Positions 34,434 through 44,432 of a stretch of 55,433 bases of DNA are shown piece after piece. Below the pieces are notes generated by a model. The model searched no databases, had not been told where the DNA came from, and saw only the letters and a program-made list of their open reading frames with translations. Made by a program: the position numbers and the translations under genes. Every line of letters starts with the position of its first letter. Positions within the stretch are counted from its first letter, which is position 1. The DNA comes from Bacillota bacterium (GTDB taxonomy: Bacteria > Bacillota > Clostridia > DSM-8532). Where the stretch lies: NCBI GenBank assembly GCA_023411795.1, contig JAEYOK010000036.1, positions 1 to 55,433 on the forward strand. The letters run 5' to 3'.

Positions 34434-35459
34434 ATGAAATTTAACAGGGGAATTAATATCGGAGGCTATTTATCTCAGTGTGTCCACAGCCAGGAGCATT
34501 ACCAGAATTTTATCGGGGAGGAAGACATCAGGAGAATCGCCGGATTAGGCTTTGATCATATCCGCCTTCCCATTGATTACGAGGTGCTGGAGTCCGATGA
34601 GGGTACAAAGAAGCCGGAAGGCTATGCATATGTGAGCCAGGTGGTTTTATGGTGCCAGAAATACAATCTGAATGTGGTGCTGGATCTTCACAAGGCATAT
34701 GGCTATGATTTCAACCATGCCGGTGATGAATCAAAAAACAACCTGTTCACTCATCCTGAACTGCAGCAGCGGTTCATCAGGCTTTGGGAAACAATAGCGC
34801 TTGAATACTGCAATTACAGCCATGTAGCCTTCGAATTACTTAATGAAGTTGTTGAAGAAGAAAATGCGAAGGCATGGAATGATCTTATCGGCCGAACAGT
34901 AGAGGCGATACGTTTAGTTGCAAAGAAAAGGCCGATTATCTATGGCGGTATACGTTGGAATAGTGCCGATACGCTGAAGTATCTGGACATTCCCCGCGAG
35001 GAAAACATTATCTTTACTTTCCATTTGTATGAACCGCTTATTTTTACTCACCAGAAAGCCTATTGGGTTGAAAAGATTGATAAGCAAAAGGATATCTTCT
35101 ACCCCGAGACCATGGAATATTACAGGCAGCATTCTGAACCGTTAGGGGTTCAGGGCAGTGCTGTTTTGAATTCAAAATCACAGACCATGGGTTTTGAGTT
35201 CATCAAGGAAATGGTTCTGGAAGCTGTAAAAGCTGCCGAAAATGCAGGCGTTTCATTATACTGCGGTGAGTTTGGCGTTATCGATCAGGCACCTGTCAAG
35301 GATACGCTACGATGGTTCGAAGATGTGGATAAGGTTTTCAGGGAGTTCAACATAGGCTGTGCGCTTTGGACATACAAGGAGAAGGACTTTGGCTTAATCG
35401 ATTCCCATTACGACGAAATTAGGGAAGATATCATTTCATTATGGACAGACAAGCGTTGA
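34434..35459 (+). CDS. Glycoside hydrolase family 5 protein (endoglucanase-like), cytoplasmic
   Basis: A 341-residue TIM-barrel beta-glycanase. RGINIGGYLSQ at the start, HIRLPIDYE, the acid/base Glu in AFELLNEV (about residue 138), FHLYEP and the nucleophile Glu in LYCGEFGV are the GH5 landmarks. No signal peptide, so it should act on short oligosaccharides inside the cell. The start is uncertain: ATG 34434 is 15 nt after AAGGAG, while ATG 34407 lies upstream of that site. Overlap of the next frame suggests coexpression with the GH16 lipoprotein. Confidence 0.88.
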   Translation: MKFNRGINIGGYLSQCVHSQEHYQNFIGEEDIRRIAGLGFDHIRLPIDYEVLESDEGTKKPEGYAYVSQVVLWCQKYNLNVVLDLHKAYGYDFNHAGDESKNNLFTHPELQQRFIRLWETIALEYCNYSHVAFELLNEVVEEENAKAWNDLIGRTVEAIRLVAKKRPIIYGGIRWNSADTLKYLDIPREENIIFTFHLYEPLIFTHQKAYWVEKIDKQKDIFYPETMEYYRQHSEPLGVQGSAVLNSKSQTMGFEFIKEMVLEAVKAAENAGVSLYCGEFGVIDQAPVKDTLRWFEDVDKVFREFNIGCALWTYKEKDFGLIDSHYDEIREDIISLWTDKR

Positions 35460-35482
35460 AGATTTTCAGGGAGGTATGTTTA

Positions 35483-36925
35483 ATGAAAAAGCATGCGAGA
35501 GTTCTAGGGTTAATTTGTAGTTTTATTCTTGTATTCACCATCATAGCCGGATGCGGGAGCAATAATGTTAAGCCTTCTGTTGACCAGGCTGAGCCGACCC
35601 CCGTACAGAATACAGATCAGGTTGTCGCAACTCCCAAAGATCAGGTTAATGAAAACGAAATCCCTCAATATGAGGGCTACAAACTTCTATGGAATGATGA
35701 ATTTAACGGGGACAGTCTGAACCTGGAGAACTGGACCATGGAACTTCGTGATCCGGGCTGGACCAACAATGAACTGCAGGAGTACACCCAATCTACTGAC
35801 AATATCTTTGTCAGAGACGGAAAGCTCGTTCTCAAAGCCATCAAGACGCAGAAAAACGGTAAGGATTATTATACCTCAGGTAAGGTAAACTCACAGAATA
35901 AAAAAGATTTCATGTACGGAAAGGTTGTGGCAAGCGCCAAGGTTCCGGAGGGTAAGGGATTGTGGCCTGCTATATGGATGATGCCGACCGTTGAGAGCTA
36001 TTACGGTCAGTGGCCTAAGTGCGGTGAGATCGACATTATGGAGGTTTTGGGAAGCCAGACCAATATAGCATATTGCACCGTACACTATGGTGAGCCCCAT
36101 GCCGAGCAGCAAGGCATCAAGACCTTGAGCAACGGTACTTTCGCCGACAGCTTCCATGAATATTCTGTGGAATGGGAACCGGGTGAAATGAGATGGTACA
36201 TAGACGGTGAGTTGATACTGACAGTAAATGACTGGTTCACTGCTTTGGCGGGTGAGGATGAAAAACCTTATCCGGCTCCGTTTAACCAAACGTTTTTTGT
36301 TCAGATGAACCTCGCGGTGGGGGGCAACTGGCCGGGAAACCCTGATGCGACTACAGATTTTTCCAAAGCCGAATGTGAAATCGACTATGTAAGGGTATAT
36401 CAGAAGCCTGAGTACGACACCAATGTTAAGAAACCGGAAAAGCAGTTCCGTGCTGCTTTGGAGGATGGAAACCTGATTTATAATGGTGATTTTGCCGAAG
36501 TAGAGGATTTGACTGACGAAGTAAACTGGAAATTCCTTCTCTTCGAGAGCGGCGAGGGCTCTGCGGAGATAAAGGACAACACAATGGTTATTAAGACCCA
36601 GAAACAGGGTGTAGTAGACTATTCGGTACAGCTTGTTCAGCCGGATCTTCCCATGATAAAGGGCAATAAATACCGTATAACCTTTGATGCCCGTGCTTCG
36701 GAGGTTCGGGACATGATCGTATGTATATCGGCACCACTTAATGGGTGGATCAGATACTTCCCGGACACAATGCTGACTATGTCAACAGAATGGCAAACCT
36801 ATACTTATGAATTCACCATGACAGAGAGAGATGATAATAAGGGAAGGCTGGAGTTTAATATGGGAAACAAAGGCTCAACCGCTGATATCTTTATAAAAAA
36901 TGTTCGCGTGGAGTTCATTAAGTAG
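35483..36925 (+). CDS. GH16 beta-glucanase lipoprotein with C-terminal carbohydrate-binding domain
   Basis: A 480-residue secreted lipoprotein: signal with lipobox TIIAGC (Cys about 24), a Pro/Gln-rich linker, then a GH16 laminarinase/lichenase domain (YKLLWNDEFNGDSLNLENW; catalytic GEIDIMEVLG around residue 190; HEYSVEWEPGEMRWYIDG; later MNLAVGGNWPG). A C-terminal domain from about residue 335 (NGDFAEVEDL to KNVRVEFIK) resembles CBM4/9. ATG 35483 has GGGAGG upstream. It would cut beta-1,3 or mixed-linkage glucans outside the cell; GH5 finishes the products inside. Confidence 0.92.
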   Translation: MKKHARVLGLICSFILVFTIIAGCGSNNVKPSVDQAEPTPVQNTDQVVATPKDQVNENEIPQYEGYKLLWNDEFNGDSLNLENWTMELRDPGWTNNELQEYTQSTDNIFVRDGKLVLKAIKTQKNGKDYYTSGKVNSQNKKDFMYGKVVASAKVPEGKGLWPAIWMMPTVESYYGQWPKCGEIDIMEVLGSQTNIAYCTVHYGEPHAEQQGIKTLSNGTFADSFHEYSVEWEPGEMRWYIDGELILTVNDWFTALAGEDEKPYPAPFNQTFFVQMNLAVGGNWPGNPDATTDFSKAECEIDYVRVYQKPEYDTNVKKPEKQFRAALEDGNLIYNGDFAEVEDLTDEVNWKFLLFESGEGSAEIKDNTMVIKTQKQGVVDYSVQLVQPDLPMIKGNKYRITFDARASEVRDMIVCISAPLNGWIRYFPDTMLTMSTEWQTYTYEFTMTERDDNKGRLEFNMGNKGSTADIFIKNVRVEFIK

Positions 36926-36941
36926 CACCAGATGGCATGAT

Positions 36942-36973
36942 GCCCCTATCCCTTTCAGGGATAGGGGCTTTTA
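36942..36973 (+). terminator. Intrinsic terminator of the GH5-GH16 operon
   Basis: Perfect 12-bp stem GCCCCTATCCCT / AGGGATAGGGGC, TTC loop, then TTTT. Confidence 0.92.
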
Positions 36974-37080
36974 AAATGTTAGGTATTTATTGGGACCATT
37001 TTCAGAACATATCGGTAGATGTGATTTTTTTCTGTTAAACACATATTATTAAATAGTGTGTGTTAACAGGAGTTGATGTG

Positions 37081-37791
37081 ATGGGATATACAACTAAAAC
37101 CCATGGATATTCAACTATATTAAATATTATCGTATGGGGCTCCATATGGGGTATGTTTGAAGCAACTGTTGGTTATTGCTTACATCTCGTTTCATTTGGA
37201 TACAGCTGGCTAATATGGTATCCTTTCGCGTGCTTTTGTATGGTCAATACCTATAGGAAAACAGGGCGGAAATCCTCTATTTTATATGTAGGTCTACTCT
37301 GTGCTACTATTAAAATGCTGAATCTATTTTTACCGGGCAGAATCGATAAAGTAATTAATCCTGCAATTTCTATTGTGTTTGAAGCTATTGCTATGGTAGC
37401 TGTTATTATTGAAATTAACTCTTTATTTAAACAGAAACAAAAAAATCCGGTTTTTAAAGCACTTATAGCGCTTACCATGAATACTTGTTGGCGTTTTTTA
37501 TTTGTTATATTTTTAATCTTCCTTGTTCCGGATTGGATACGTGAAATATCGGTGATAAGTAGTGGGGAAAAATTCGTACCATTTTTTATCACGCAAAATT
37601 TTATTACCAGTGCTCTTATTTTTATTGGATATCAGTTTAAAAACACCGTTTTAAAACCGGTGATAATCATTGAAAACTATATTTCAAATCGGTTTAGTGC
37701 TATACCTAAAAAAATAGCACCAATTTTGCATGCTGGTCTGGCAGCATTATTGCTTTGTATTAATATAAATTTACAGTTTCTATTGAGATAA
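37081..37791 (+). CDS. Uncharacterised polytopic membrane protein
   Basis: A 236-residue protein with about six hydrophobic helices; AGGAG 8 nt before ATG. WGSIWGMFEATVGYCLHL and TIKMLNLFLPG remind me of small-molecule S-component-like or ThiW-like membrane proteins in clostridia, but I do not recognise the family with confidence. It stands alone between two unrelated operons. Function unknown. Confidence 0.7.
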   Translation: MGYTTKTHGYSTILNIIVWGSIWGMFEATVGYCLHLVSFGYSWLIWYPFACFCMVNTYRKTGRKSSILYVGLLCATIKMLNLFLPGRIDKVINPAISIVFEAIAMVAVIIEINSLFKQKQKNPVFKALIALTMNTCWRFLFVIFLIFLVPDWIREISVISSGEKFVPFFITQNFITSALIFIGYQFKNTVLKPVIIIENYISNRFSAIPKKIAPILHAGLAALLLCININLQFLLR

Positions 37792-38070
37792 GGTAGATAT
37801 TTAATAATCTTACCTTAAATTAATTCCGTCTTCCATATTAATCGATTTTAGTTTAAAGGGATTCATTTAAAAGCACCTTTTTATTTTATTATTATTGTTA
37901 GTGACGATTCTGTTTTTATGCATATTTTTAAGAAAGCCATACTGCGCTTTTTAATAATTCTATAGAAAATGGAAATACTAGGGGTATTATCGAAGAACTT
38001 ATCGACAGTTATTTCTAATCACTAATTATAGAAGATGGTAAAAAGTAAAACAGGGGGCTGTTTTATATAC

Positions 38071-40404
38071 ATGAATAATACTTCAATAGGCAAAAGTGTT
38101 CAGCGTAAAGACGCGTGGGACAAGGTTACGGGCAAAGCAAAATACACTGATGATTTCTCAACTGTAGGCATTCTCACTGCACGGCTGCTTACAAGCACTT
38201 GTGCACACGCTCGTATTTTAAATATTGATGTTTCCGGTGCTTTAGGGGTAAACGGTGTAAAAGCTGTCCTTACAGGGGCAGATTGTCCTGAATTATTTGG
38301 TCCACTGGTGCTCGACCGTCCGGCACTTGCACGGGATGTTGTGCGATATGCAGGAGAACCCGTTGCAATGGTTGTTGCAATGGATGAATCCACCGCTGAA
38401 AAGGCAGTAAGATTAATTAAGGTAGATTATGAGCCACTTCCTTTTGTCCTGACCCCTTCAGACGCTTTGACGGAAGGGGCACCCCTTGTTCACGAGCAGG
38501 TCAATGGTTACAAAAAAATGTTAACCGATATTTACCCTGAAGCCGGAACCAATATAGCAAGCCGTTATCGAATACAGAAAGGTGACGTAATAGAAGCTTT
38601 TAAACGCTGTGGTGTAATTGTAGAAAATCGTTTTTTTCTACCGCCTTCGGATCACCTAGCCATGGAAGTACGGACAGCGCGTGCTGAAATTTCTTCCGAT
38701 GGAGAAGTGATAATTACAACATCATCGCAGGCTCCTTATGCTGTACGCGAACAGATTTCCGCTGCTTTCCTAATTCCTTCCGGTAAAATTCAGGTCCGGG
38801 TTCCTTTTGTTGGTGGGGGATTTGGAGGTAAGGCGCCTGTAACTCTTGAGATACTTGCTTTTTTGGCATCCCGAAGTGTCGGAGGGAAAGCAGTACGGAT
38901 TACAATTCCAAGGGAGCATGATATGGCGACCGCCCCCTGTCGTATGGGGCTTGAGGCAAATATCAAAATCGGGGTTGATGAAAACGGGATTATTCAAGCT
39001 GCTGAATTATCTTATCAACTTGATTGCGGTGCTTATACCGATATTTCACCGTATATGGCAAAAGCAATTGCCGTGGATTGTACAGGACCTTATCGCATTG
39101 ACAACCTATCCTGTGATGTGGCATGTGTATATTCAAACCATACCTATGTAACATCCTTCCGAGGATTTTCTCACGAAAGCTATACATTTTGCATTGAACG
39201 GGTATTAGATATGCTGGCACAAAAGTGTTCGCTCGATCCTCTCGAATTTCGTATGCGTAATGCTATCCGTCCGGGCAACTTAACTCCAACGCAGGTGGAA
39301 TGCACAGAAAGCCTTATCGGAGATCTTACAAAGTGCTTAAATAATATCAGACAGCTAACAGGATGGGATGGCGGAAGAGCTATACCGATAAAGCAAAATG
39401 TTGTACGGGCAAAGGGTATCGCATGCTTCTGGAAAACGGAGAATCCACCGACTGATGCTATATCCGGAGCACTGATTACCTTCAATTCGGACGGAAGTGT
39501 TAATTTGCATACAGGTGTAGTTGAAATGGGATCAAATGGACTGACCCATTTAGCACAGATACTTGCAGAAAAGTTGAAAATGGATACAGATCAGGTACAT
39601 GTGATTACATCAGTTGATACTCGAACTGCTCCAAAACATTGGAAGACCGTTGCGAGCCTAACAGAGTTTATGGCAGGACACGCTGTGATGCGTGCAGCGG
39701 ACGACTTGTTGAATCAATTACGCATTAACGGCTCTCAGGCTCTGGGTTGTCCTGCCGAGGATATTGAAGTGGCGAATGGCCGAGTTTTTTCTAAAATAAA
39801 CCCTGAGCAATTCATTAGTATCAAAGATATTTGTGAGGGGTATAAAGCCCCAAATGGTGAATCAATCGGAGAACCTATTTTAGGGCGGGGTGGGTTTATA
39901 CTAAAAGGGCTTTCCATGCTTGATCAGGAGACAGGGAAAGGTAAAACGGGACCTCAGTGGACATTGGGAGCTCAGGTTATCGAGGTGGAAGCGGATATAA
40001 AAACTTATTCGTATCGTATTATCAATGCTTTCACTGTAATAGATATCGGTAAAGTAATTAACCCGGAATCTATGCGGGGGGTAATTGCGGGAGGTATGGC
40101 AATGGGGATCAGTCTGTCGAGCCGTGAAACTTATGCTTATGATGAAAAAGGAAACCCGAAGTTTCCTAACCTTCGTACCTATAAGATATTGCATATTGGT
40201 CAAGAGCCGGTCTATCATATTGGTTTCGTTGAAACGCCAGACGAGCAGTCTCCCTACGGTGTGCGAAGCTTTTCAGAGCATGGAGTAATCGGTATGGCCG
40301 CAGCGCTTGGGAATGCGTTATCTGCTGCATTTGGAAAACAACTTGTCACATTGCCGCTTACACCGGAAACTATTTGGAGAACACCGTCGGAGGGGCAGGT
40401 ATGA
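38071..40404 (+). CDS. Molybdenum hydroxylase, molybdopterin-binding subunit (xanthine dehydrogenase family)
   Basis: The 777-residue large subunit of a xanthine dehydrogenase/aldehyde oxidase-type enzyme. GKAKYTDDF near the N-terminus, FVGGGFGGKAP and SFRGFSHES (Mo-cofactor loops), TGVVEMGSNGLTHLAQI and the Glu in RSFSEHGVIG near the C-terminus are visible. ATG 38071 has AGGGGG upstream; 38035 is unlikely. It overlaps the FAD subunit gene by 4 nt. The substrate (purine, nicotinate, aldehyde and others) cannot be read from sequence. No XdhC/MocA-type maturation gene is adjacent. Confidence 0.92.
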   Translation: MNNTSIGKSVQRKDAWDKVTGKAKYTDDFSTVGILTARLLTSTCAHARILNIDVSGALGVNGVKAVLTGADCPELFGPLVLDRPALARDVVRYAGEPVAMVVAMDESTAEKAVRLIKVDYEPLPFVLTPSDALTEGAPLVHEQVNGYKKMLTDIYPEAGTNIASRYRIQKGDVIEAFKRCGVIVENRFFLPPSDHLAMEVRTARAEISSDGEVIITTSSQAPYAVREQISAAFLIPSGKIQVRVPFVGGGFGGKAPVTLEILAFLASRSVGGKAVRITIPREHDMATAPCRMGLEANIKIGVDENGIIQAAELSYQLDCGAYTDISPYMAKAIAVDCTGPYRIDNLSCDVACVYSNHTYVTSFRGFSHESYTFCIERVLDMLAQKCSLDPLEFRMRNAIRPGNLTPTQVECTESLIGDLTKCLNNIRQLTGWDGGRAIPIKQNVVRAKGIACFWKTENPPTDAISGALITFNSDGSVNLHTGVVEMGSNGLTHLAQILAEKLKMDTDQVHVITSVDTRTAPKHWKTVASLTEFMAGHAVMRAADDLLNQLRINGSQALGCPAEDIEVANGRVFSKINPEQFISIKDICEGYKAPNGESIGEPILGRGGFILKGLSMLDQETGKGKTGPQWTLGAQVIEVEADIKTYSYRIINAFTVIDIGKVINPESMRGVIAGGMAMGISLSSRETYAYDEKGNPKFPNLRTYKILHIGQEPVYHIGFVETPDEQSPYGVRSFSEHGVIGMAAALGNALSAAFGKQLVTLPLTPETIWRTPSEGQV

Positions 40405-41240
40405 TACCGTTTGATTTTATTTATCTTCGACCAAATACTCTGAGAGAAGCGGTTGATATATATGCCCAATTGCAATCAGAAGGAAAAAGCCCGATATATT
40501 ACGCAGGAGGTAGTGAAATCATCTCCATGTGCAGGGTTGGAGCTATTGGGCCTGGAGCGGTGATTGATATTAAACATATACCGGAATGTATTTTATTATC
40601 GGTTGATGAGGAAAAACTGCATATTGGTTCTGTCTGTACATTGAGTCAGATTAGTGAGTCAAAACTATTTCCGCTTTTAGAGCATTCATGCGGCAGGATT
40701 GCGGATCATACTAACCAATGCCGTATAACCCTTGGCGGTAATCTTTGCGGTACCATAATTTATCGTGAGACCAGCCATTCTCTTCTACTTTCCGATGCGG
40801 AAATAACAGTATACAGCCTTGAGGGGGAGCGAACAGATCCGTTTCAAAGCATATTCAATGGACGTATGCTATTGAAGCCGGGTGAGATAATCGTGCAGGT
40901 TCATGTGCCTGCTTGGGCATTGTCAGCTCGGTATGCCCATATTAAAAAGACAGCAAATGAAAAAATCGATTATCCATTGGTCAGTATTGCAGCTATATGG
41001 AAGGATAATAATCTGCGAGTTGCTTTTTCAGGTATATGCTCTTACCCTTTTAGAAGCGAGCAGATTGAAGCTGTTTTAAATGATAGGACGAAATCCTGTC
41101 AAGAAAGAGCCGAAAGGGCAGCAGAATTATTGCCTGAAGCCGTCTATAGTGATGTGGAAGGCTCGGATGAATATCGGCTATTTGTGTTTAAAAACACTCT
41201 GCAGGAACTATTGGAGGACTGGGAAAATGATACGATATGA
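40401..41240 (+). CDS. Molybdenum hydroxylase, FAD-binding subunit
   Basis: A 279-residue CoxM/XdhB-type subunit: FIYLRPNTLREAVDIYAQL at the N-terminus, YYAGGSEIISMCR (FAD loop), IDIKHIPE, LHIGSVCTLSQI, and the second FAD motif as CRITLGGNLCG, slightly divergent from the TIGGN consensus. ATG overlaps the preceding stop (ATGA) and follows GGAGGGG. It overlaps the next subunit by 14 nt. Confidence 0.92.
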   Translation: MIPFDFIYLRPNTLREAVDIYAQLQSEGKSPIYYAGGSEIISMCRVGAIGPGAVIDIKHIPECILLSVDEEKLHIGSVCTLSQISESKLFPLLEHSCGRIADHTNQCRITLGGNLCGTIIYRETSHSLLLSDAEITVYSLEGERTDPFQSIFNGRMLLKPGEIIVQVHVPAWALSARYAHIKKTANEKIDYPLVSIAAIWKDNNLRVAFSGICSYPFRSEQIEAVLNDRTKSCQERAERAAELLPEAVYSDVEGSDEYRLFVFKNTLQELLEDWENDTI

Positions 41241-41715
41241 GGGGAAGGTTGTAATACCGCTTCAGGTAAACGGCGAAATTCATAAGGTAACAGTAAGACC
41301 CTCTGACATACTACTTGATGTGCTCCGGGAGCAACTTGGTTTGACTTCTGCAAGACCGGGCTGTCTAAACGGCGACTGTGGAGCATGTACAGTGATTGTT
41401 GACAGCTTACCCATGAAATCTTGCCTTATGTTGGCGGTAGAAGCGGAAGATCATGTAATTCTTACAGTGGAAGGATTAGGTGGTATGGCACCTATACAAA
41501 AAGCCTTTATAGATGCTAATGCATTTCAATGCGGTTACTGTACCTGCGGGTTTCTGATGGTTTGCCATGCTTTAAAAATAAATTATCCAGTTATGCCGGA
41601 AGAGTATGTAGTGGAAGAATGGCTGCAATCCAATTTGTGCCGCTGTACCAGCTATCAGGAAATACGCCAGGCGGTTCATTTAATGTATGAATCAGCCCAC
41701 CCATTTAAAGAATAG
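41227..41715 (+). CDS. Molybdenum hydroxylase, 2x[2Fe-2S] subunit
   Basis: A 162-residue electron-transfer subunit: the plant-type cluster CLNGDCGACTVIVD and the C-terminal cluster CGYCTCGFLMVC plus LCRCTSYQEI give the eight conserved Cys. ATG 41227 sits 8 nt after GGAGG; the longer frame from 41080 is inside the FAD subunit gene. The gene order Mo, FAD, Fe-S completes a heterotrimer. Confidence 0.93.
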   Translation: MIRYEGKVVIPLQVNGEIHKVTVRPSDILLDVLREQLGLTSARPGCLNGDCGACTVIVDSLPMKSCLMLAVEAEDHVILTVEGLGGMAPIQKAFIDANAFQCGYCTCGFLMVCHALKINYPVMPEEYVVEEWLQSNLCRCTSYQEIRQAVHLMYESAHPFKE

Positions 41716-41733
41716 AAATTAAAGGCCAAGAGA

Positions 41734-41760
41734 AAAGGACAGGTGCGAAACCTGTCCTTT
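41734..41760. terminator. Bidirectional terminator between the hydroxylase and ferritin genes
   Basis: Perfect 11-bp stem AAAGGACAGGT / ACCTGTCCTTT, 5-nt loop, between convergent genes. A-rich on the left and T-rich on the right, so it can serve both. Confidence 0.9.
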
Positions 41761-41781
41761 GGATTTTGCTGGTAAACATTA

Positions 41782-42306
41782 TTACGCTTCCATAGTTGTA
41801 AGTAATACGGGTGCTGTGTAAACTCTTGTGCCCAGTTCTTGATCTAGGAGGTATAAAGCCTTTCCGTCCATACCCATGGCTTCATACCGGCCTTTGTTCT
41901 TGTTAGCGTTATCTTCTTCCTCAACCTGTTCGTCTATGAACCATTGGAAGAATTGATCTACCTTAAAGTCCTTCTCTTGCCTTGCCGCATCAACTATATT
42001 GTAAATAAGAGATGTCACAAACTCTTCATGCTTAACTGTTTCGTTCAAAACATCCAAAACAGAATTCCAATCGTGGGGTGGCGCTTTAACAGGCTCCAAA
42101 ATTGCTCTTCCACCTGCTTTTATAATGTAATTATAGATTATCATAGCGTGGGCTTTTTCTTCATAAGCCTGTACATAATACCATTTTGCGAATCCATCGA
42201 GGCTCTTGGAAGAAAACCATGATGACATGGACAAATAGAGCTGTGCTGAATATAATTCATGAGTAACTTGTTGATTTAACAGAAGTTCAACTTTTTCTTT
42301 AATCAT
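41782..42306 (-). CDS. Ferritin (iron storage)
   Basis: A 174-residue four-helix ferritin of the bacterial FtnA type. THELYSAQLYLSMSSWF carries the first ferroxidase Glu, AYEEKAHAMIIYNYI the second Glu and His, and FFQWFIDEQVEEEDN the third site. Start 42306 is chosen because AAAGGGG lies upstream; the ATG at 42324 includes that site. It stores iron taken up by Feo (at 46-49 kb) and lies in a different operon. Confidence 0.94.
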   Translation of the reverse strand: MIKEKVELLLNQQVTHELYSAQLYLSMSSWFSSKSLDGFAKWYYVQAYEEKAHAMIIYNYIIKAGGRAILEPVKAPPHDWNSVLDVLNETVKHEEFVTSLIYNIVDAARQEKDFKVDQFFQWFIDEQVEEEDNANKNKGRYEAMGMDGKALYLLDQELGTRVYTAPVLLTTMEA

Positions 42307-42465
42307 TTTATGGACCCCTTTCATTTAATAATATCCATTTATATATTTTACCCCAATAAGCTCATAAGTAAACGAGTTTTCTTTCACCTGGATGAAGATT
42401 AGCATTGGAGACGAGCTGGAATTTTTCTCAAAAATTAAGTATAATGAGAAAAAAGCGTAAGAGGG

Positions 42466-42639
42466 ATGGTCATTGATTACATCAGCGTAAAGGAAGTTGT
42501 GGAGAAATGTTTTATCACAAGTCGGATGGTCAACAATCACTGCGCAGTAGGACGAATGGAAGGCGCGCAGATGATCTGCAATATGAGGGGTGTTTCAAAG
42601 GATACCGTCCATTCGGACGGATTATTGTACCTGTTTTAA
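42466..42639 (+). pseudogene. Remnant of a small helix-turn-helix DNA-binding protein
   Basis: A 57-codon frame MVIDYISVKEVVEKCFITSR... matches, by memory, the N-terminus of the short excisionase/MerR-like HTH proteins common in clostridia (DYISVKEAAEKWGIS... then RIEGAQKIGN-W-IPKDA). Key residues such as the Trp-Gly-Ile turn are replaced and the C-terminus is lost. Most of it overlaps, in another frame, the 5' end of the kinase gene, so it looks like a scar left by recombination. Confidence 0.45.
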
Positions 42640-44432
42640 TGGCGCTGCTTATTATTGCCGGTCTTTTCCTACCTGAGCGGTTTGCTGGCAACCAGATGCC
42701 CCAGGCTCAAAATGGCATACTTGATCTGGTTGACTGGAACGGAAAGCAGGCTTTTGCCGTGAGGGGCCAGTGGGAGTTTTATTGGGACCGTCCGCTTAAC
42801 GATGTGCAAATCAGGAATAGCGACATGCCTGTTCTCGTCAATGCTCCCGGCAAATGGAGCCAATATAAAATAGACGGTGTTAACTTACCTGAAAAAGGAA
42901 AGGCAACCTATCGTGTTCACATAAAAGGAGCGCAGCCCGGCAATGTCTATGGTGTGCGCGTCAAAGATATGAGAAATGTCTACCGACTGTATGCGGATGG
43001 AGTTCTCATCGCCCAAAACGGTAGCTTCGGCGATAATTCGTCAGCTCCGGCATCTGCATACCGGCCTCAGCTTGCTTATTTTACCCCCAAGGAAGACAGC
43101 TTCGAACTGGTGATGCAGATAAGCAATAGTACATATGGAAACGGTGGCATGCTAGAACCGATCATACTTGGCACTTATACTCAGGTTTTAACCTTCGATC
43201 GGCAGCTCTCCAACGTGGCCGCCTACGCTATGACGGTGCAGACCATCTCCTGCCTGTTCTTCCTCATCTTTTTTCTTGTACAGCGCAGTGAAAAAGAAGC
43301 TTTGGTGATGTCCATTCTCGCAGCCATTATCTTGCTGCGCCTGTCCATCATTGGTGATGCGTTTTATACCATATTTCCAAATATATCAGCAGTATGGCTG
43401 CTCCGCCTCTACCTTTTATGCACACCATGGGCGGAGTTTTTACTGCTGTATTTCCTCTATCTTGCCTATGGACGGATGGTTCCACGGTGGCAGGTCGGCC
43501 TTCTGTTTTCCTATACTATAGCGGCATCACTGTTCATTCTGTTCTTCCCGCCCGATATAACAACCTTTGCGCACCAGACCATGAACTATATCCTCCTGCT
43601 GGCAATGATCCTTGTCACGGTGCATCTGGTTCGTGCGGCGTGGCAGGGACGTCAGGGAGCGCCGCTGTTATTGTTTGCTATGGCACTGACATCTCTTCTT
43701 ATCGGCTATGGGCTTTTTCTTCCGGATAGCTCAGTCGGATATTATTTGCTTGACACCTCAGCCTTTCAATATATGGTCTTCATGTTTGCGCAGATGGCTG
43801 TAATCGCCATACGTTACCGACGGGCACATGAGCTTGAGATTGCCCATCTGAAAGGACAGATCCGTCCTCATTTCATCCACAATTCGCTGACCTCCATCAT
43901 TTCCATCTCTCGTAGGGAGCCTGACCGGGCAAGAGAGCTATTGGTGGATTTCAGCAGCTATCTTCGCAGCTTCTACGATTACGAACAGGACGAAATCGTC
44001 CCATTTGCACAGGAGCTAGAGCTAGTGAGGGCTTACACCGCGCTGGAGCGAGCCCGCTTTGGAGATAAGCTAAAGGTAGAATACTTGCTAGAAGCAGAGA
44101 ATTTTCTGCTTCCGTCTTTGATTCTGCAACCGCTGGTTGAAAATGCCTTCGTCCACGGACTGCGTGAAACAGATAACGGCGGTACGGTCACAATCTACAC
44201 CAGACAAATGAAAAACGGTAAGATTCGCATAGGGGTACGTGACGACGGTATTGGCTTTGTAGAAAAAGCTTCGCAATCGCGCCGTGGAGTGGGGATTGAA
44301 AACATCAACCGCCGTCTGGCACGCCTGTATCGTACCGGCCTTGTGTATATAGTACCAGAAAACGGTGGATGTGAGGTTAATTTTGAGATTCCGTATAGGG
44401 AGGTGAAGCAGTGTGAAGATATGGTTGATTGA
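42507..44432 (+). CDS. Sensor histidine kinase with 7TM-DISM sensor
   Basis: A 641-residue reading from 42507, but the true start is uncertain: the first 44 residues overlap the HTH remnant, and ATG 42639 (597 residues, beginning MALLIIAGLFLPERF) looks more natural. An N-terminal membrane helix, an extracellular beta-rich DISM domain (WEFYWDRPL, ATYRVHIKG, VYRLYADGVLI), seven membrane helices (about 235-440), then a LytS/YesM-type kinase with IRPHFIHNSLTSII (His) and VENAFVHGL. The response regulator gene overlaps its end by 20 nt. Signal unknown. Confidence 0.88.
   Translation: MFYHKSDGQQSLRSRTNGRRADDLQYEGCFKGYRPFGRIIVPVLMALLIIAGLFLPERFAGNQMPQAQNGILDLVDWNGKQAFAVRGQWEFYWDRPLNDVQIRNSDMPVLVNAPGKWSQYKIDGVNLPEKGKATYRVHIKGAQPGNVYGVRVKDMRNVYRLYADGVLIAQNGSFGDNSSAPASAYRPQLAYFTPKEDSFELVMQISNSTYGNGGMLEPIILGTYTQVLTFDRQLSNVAAYAMTVQTISCLFFLIFFLVQRSEKEALVMSILAAIILLRLSIIGDAFYTIFPNISAVWLLRLYLLCTPWAEFLLLYFLYLAYGRMVPRWQVGLLFSYTIAASLFILFFPPDITTFAHQTMNYILLLAMILVTVHLVRAAWQGRQGAPLLLFAMALTSLLIGYGLFLPDSSVGYYLLDTSAFQYMVFMFAQMAVIAIRYRRAHELEIAHLKGQIRPHFIHNSLTSIISISRREPDRARELLVDFSSYLRSFYDYEQDEIVPFAQELELVRAYTALERARFGDKLKVEYLLEAENFLLPSLILQPLVENAFVHGLRETDNGGTVTIYTRQMKNGKIRIGVRDDGIGFVEKASQSRRGVGIENINRRLARLYRTGLVYIVPENGGCEVNFEIPYREVKQCEDMVD

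Noticed and set aside
37792..38070. Possible hairpin GGTAGAT.../...ATCTTACC after the unknown membrane protein
   Set aside because: Bulged short stem with a weak T tract; not strong enough to call a terminator.
42325..42540. 71-codon minus-strand frame before ferritin
   Set aside because: Antisense to the HTH remnant, no ribosome site, and it occupies the ferritin promoter region.
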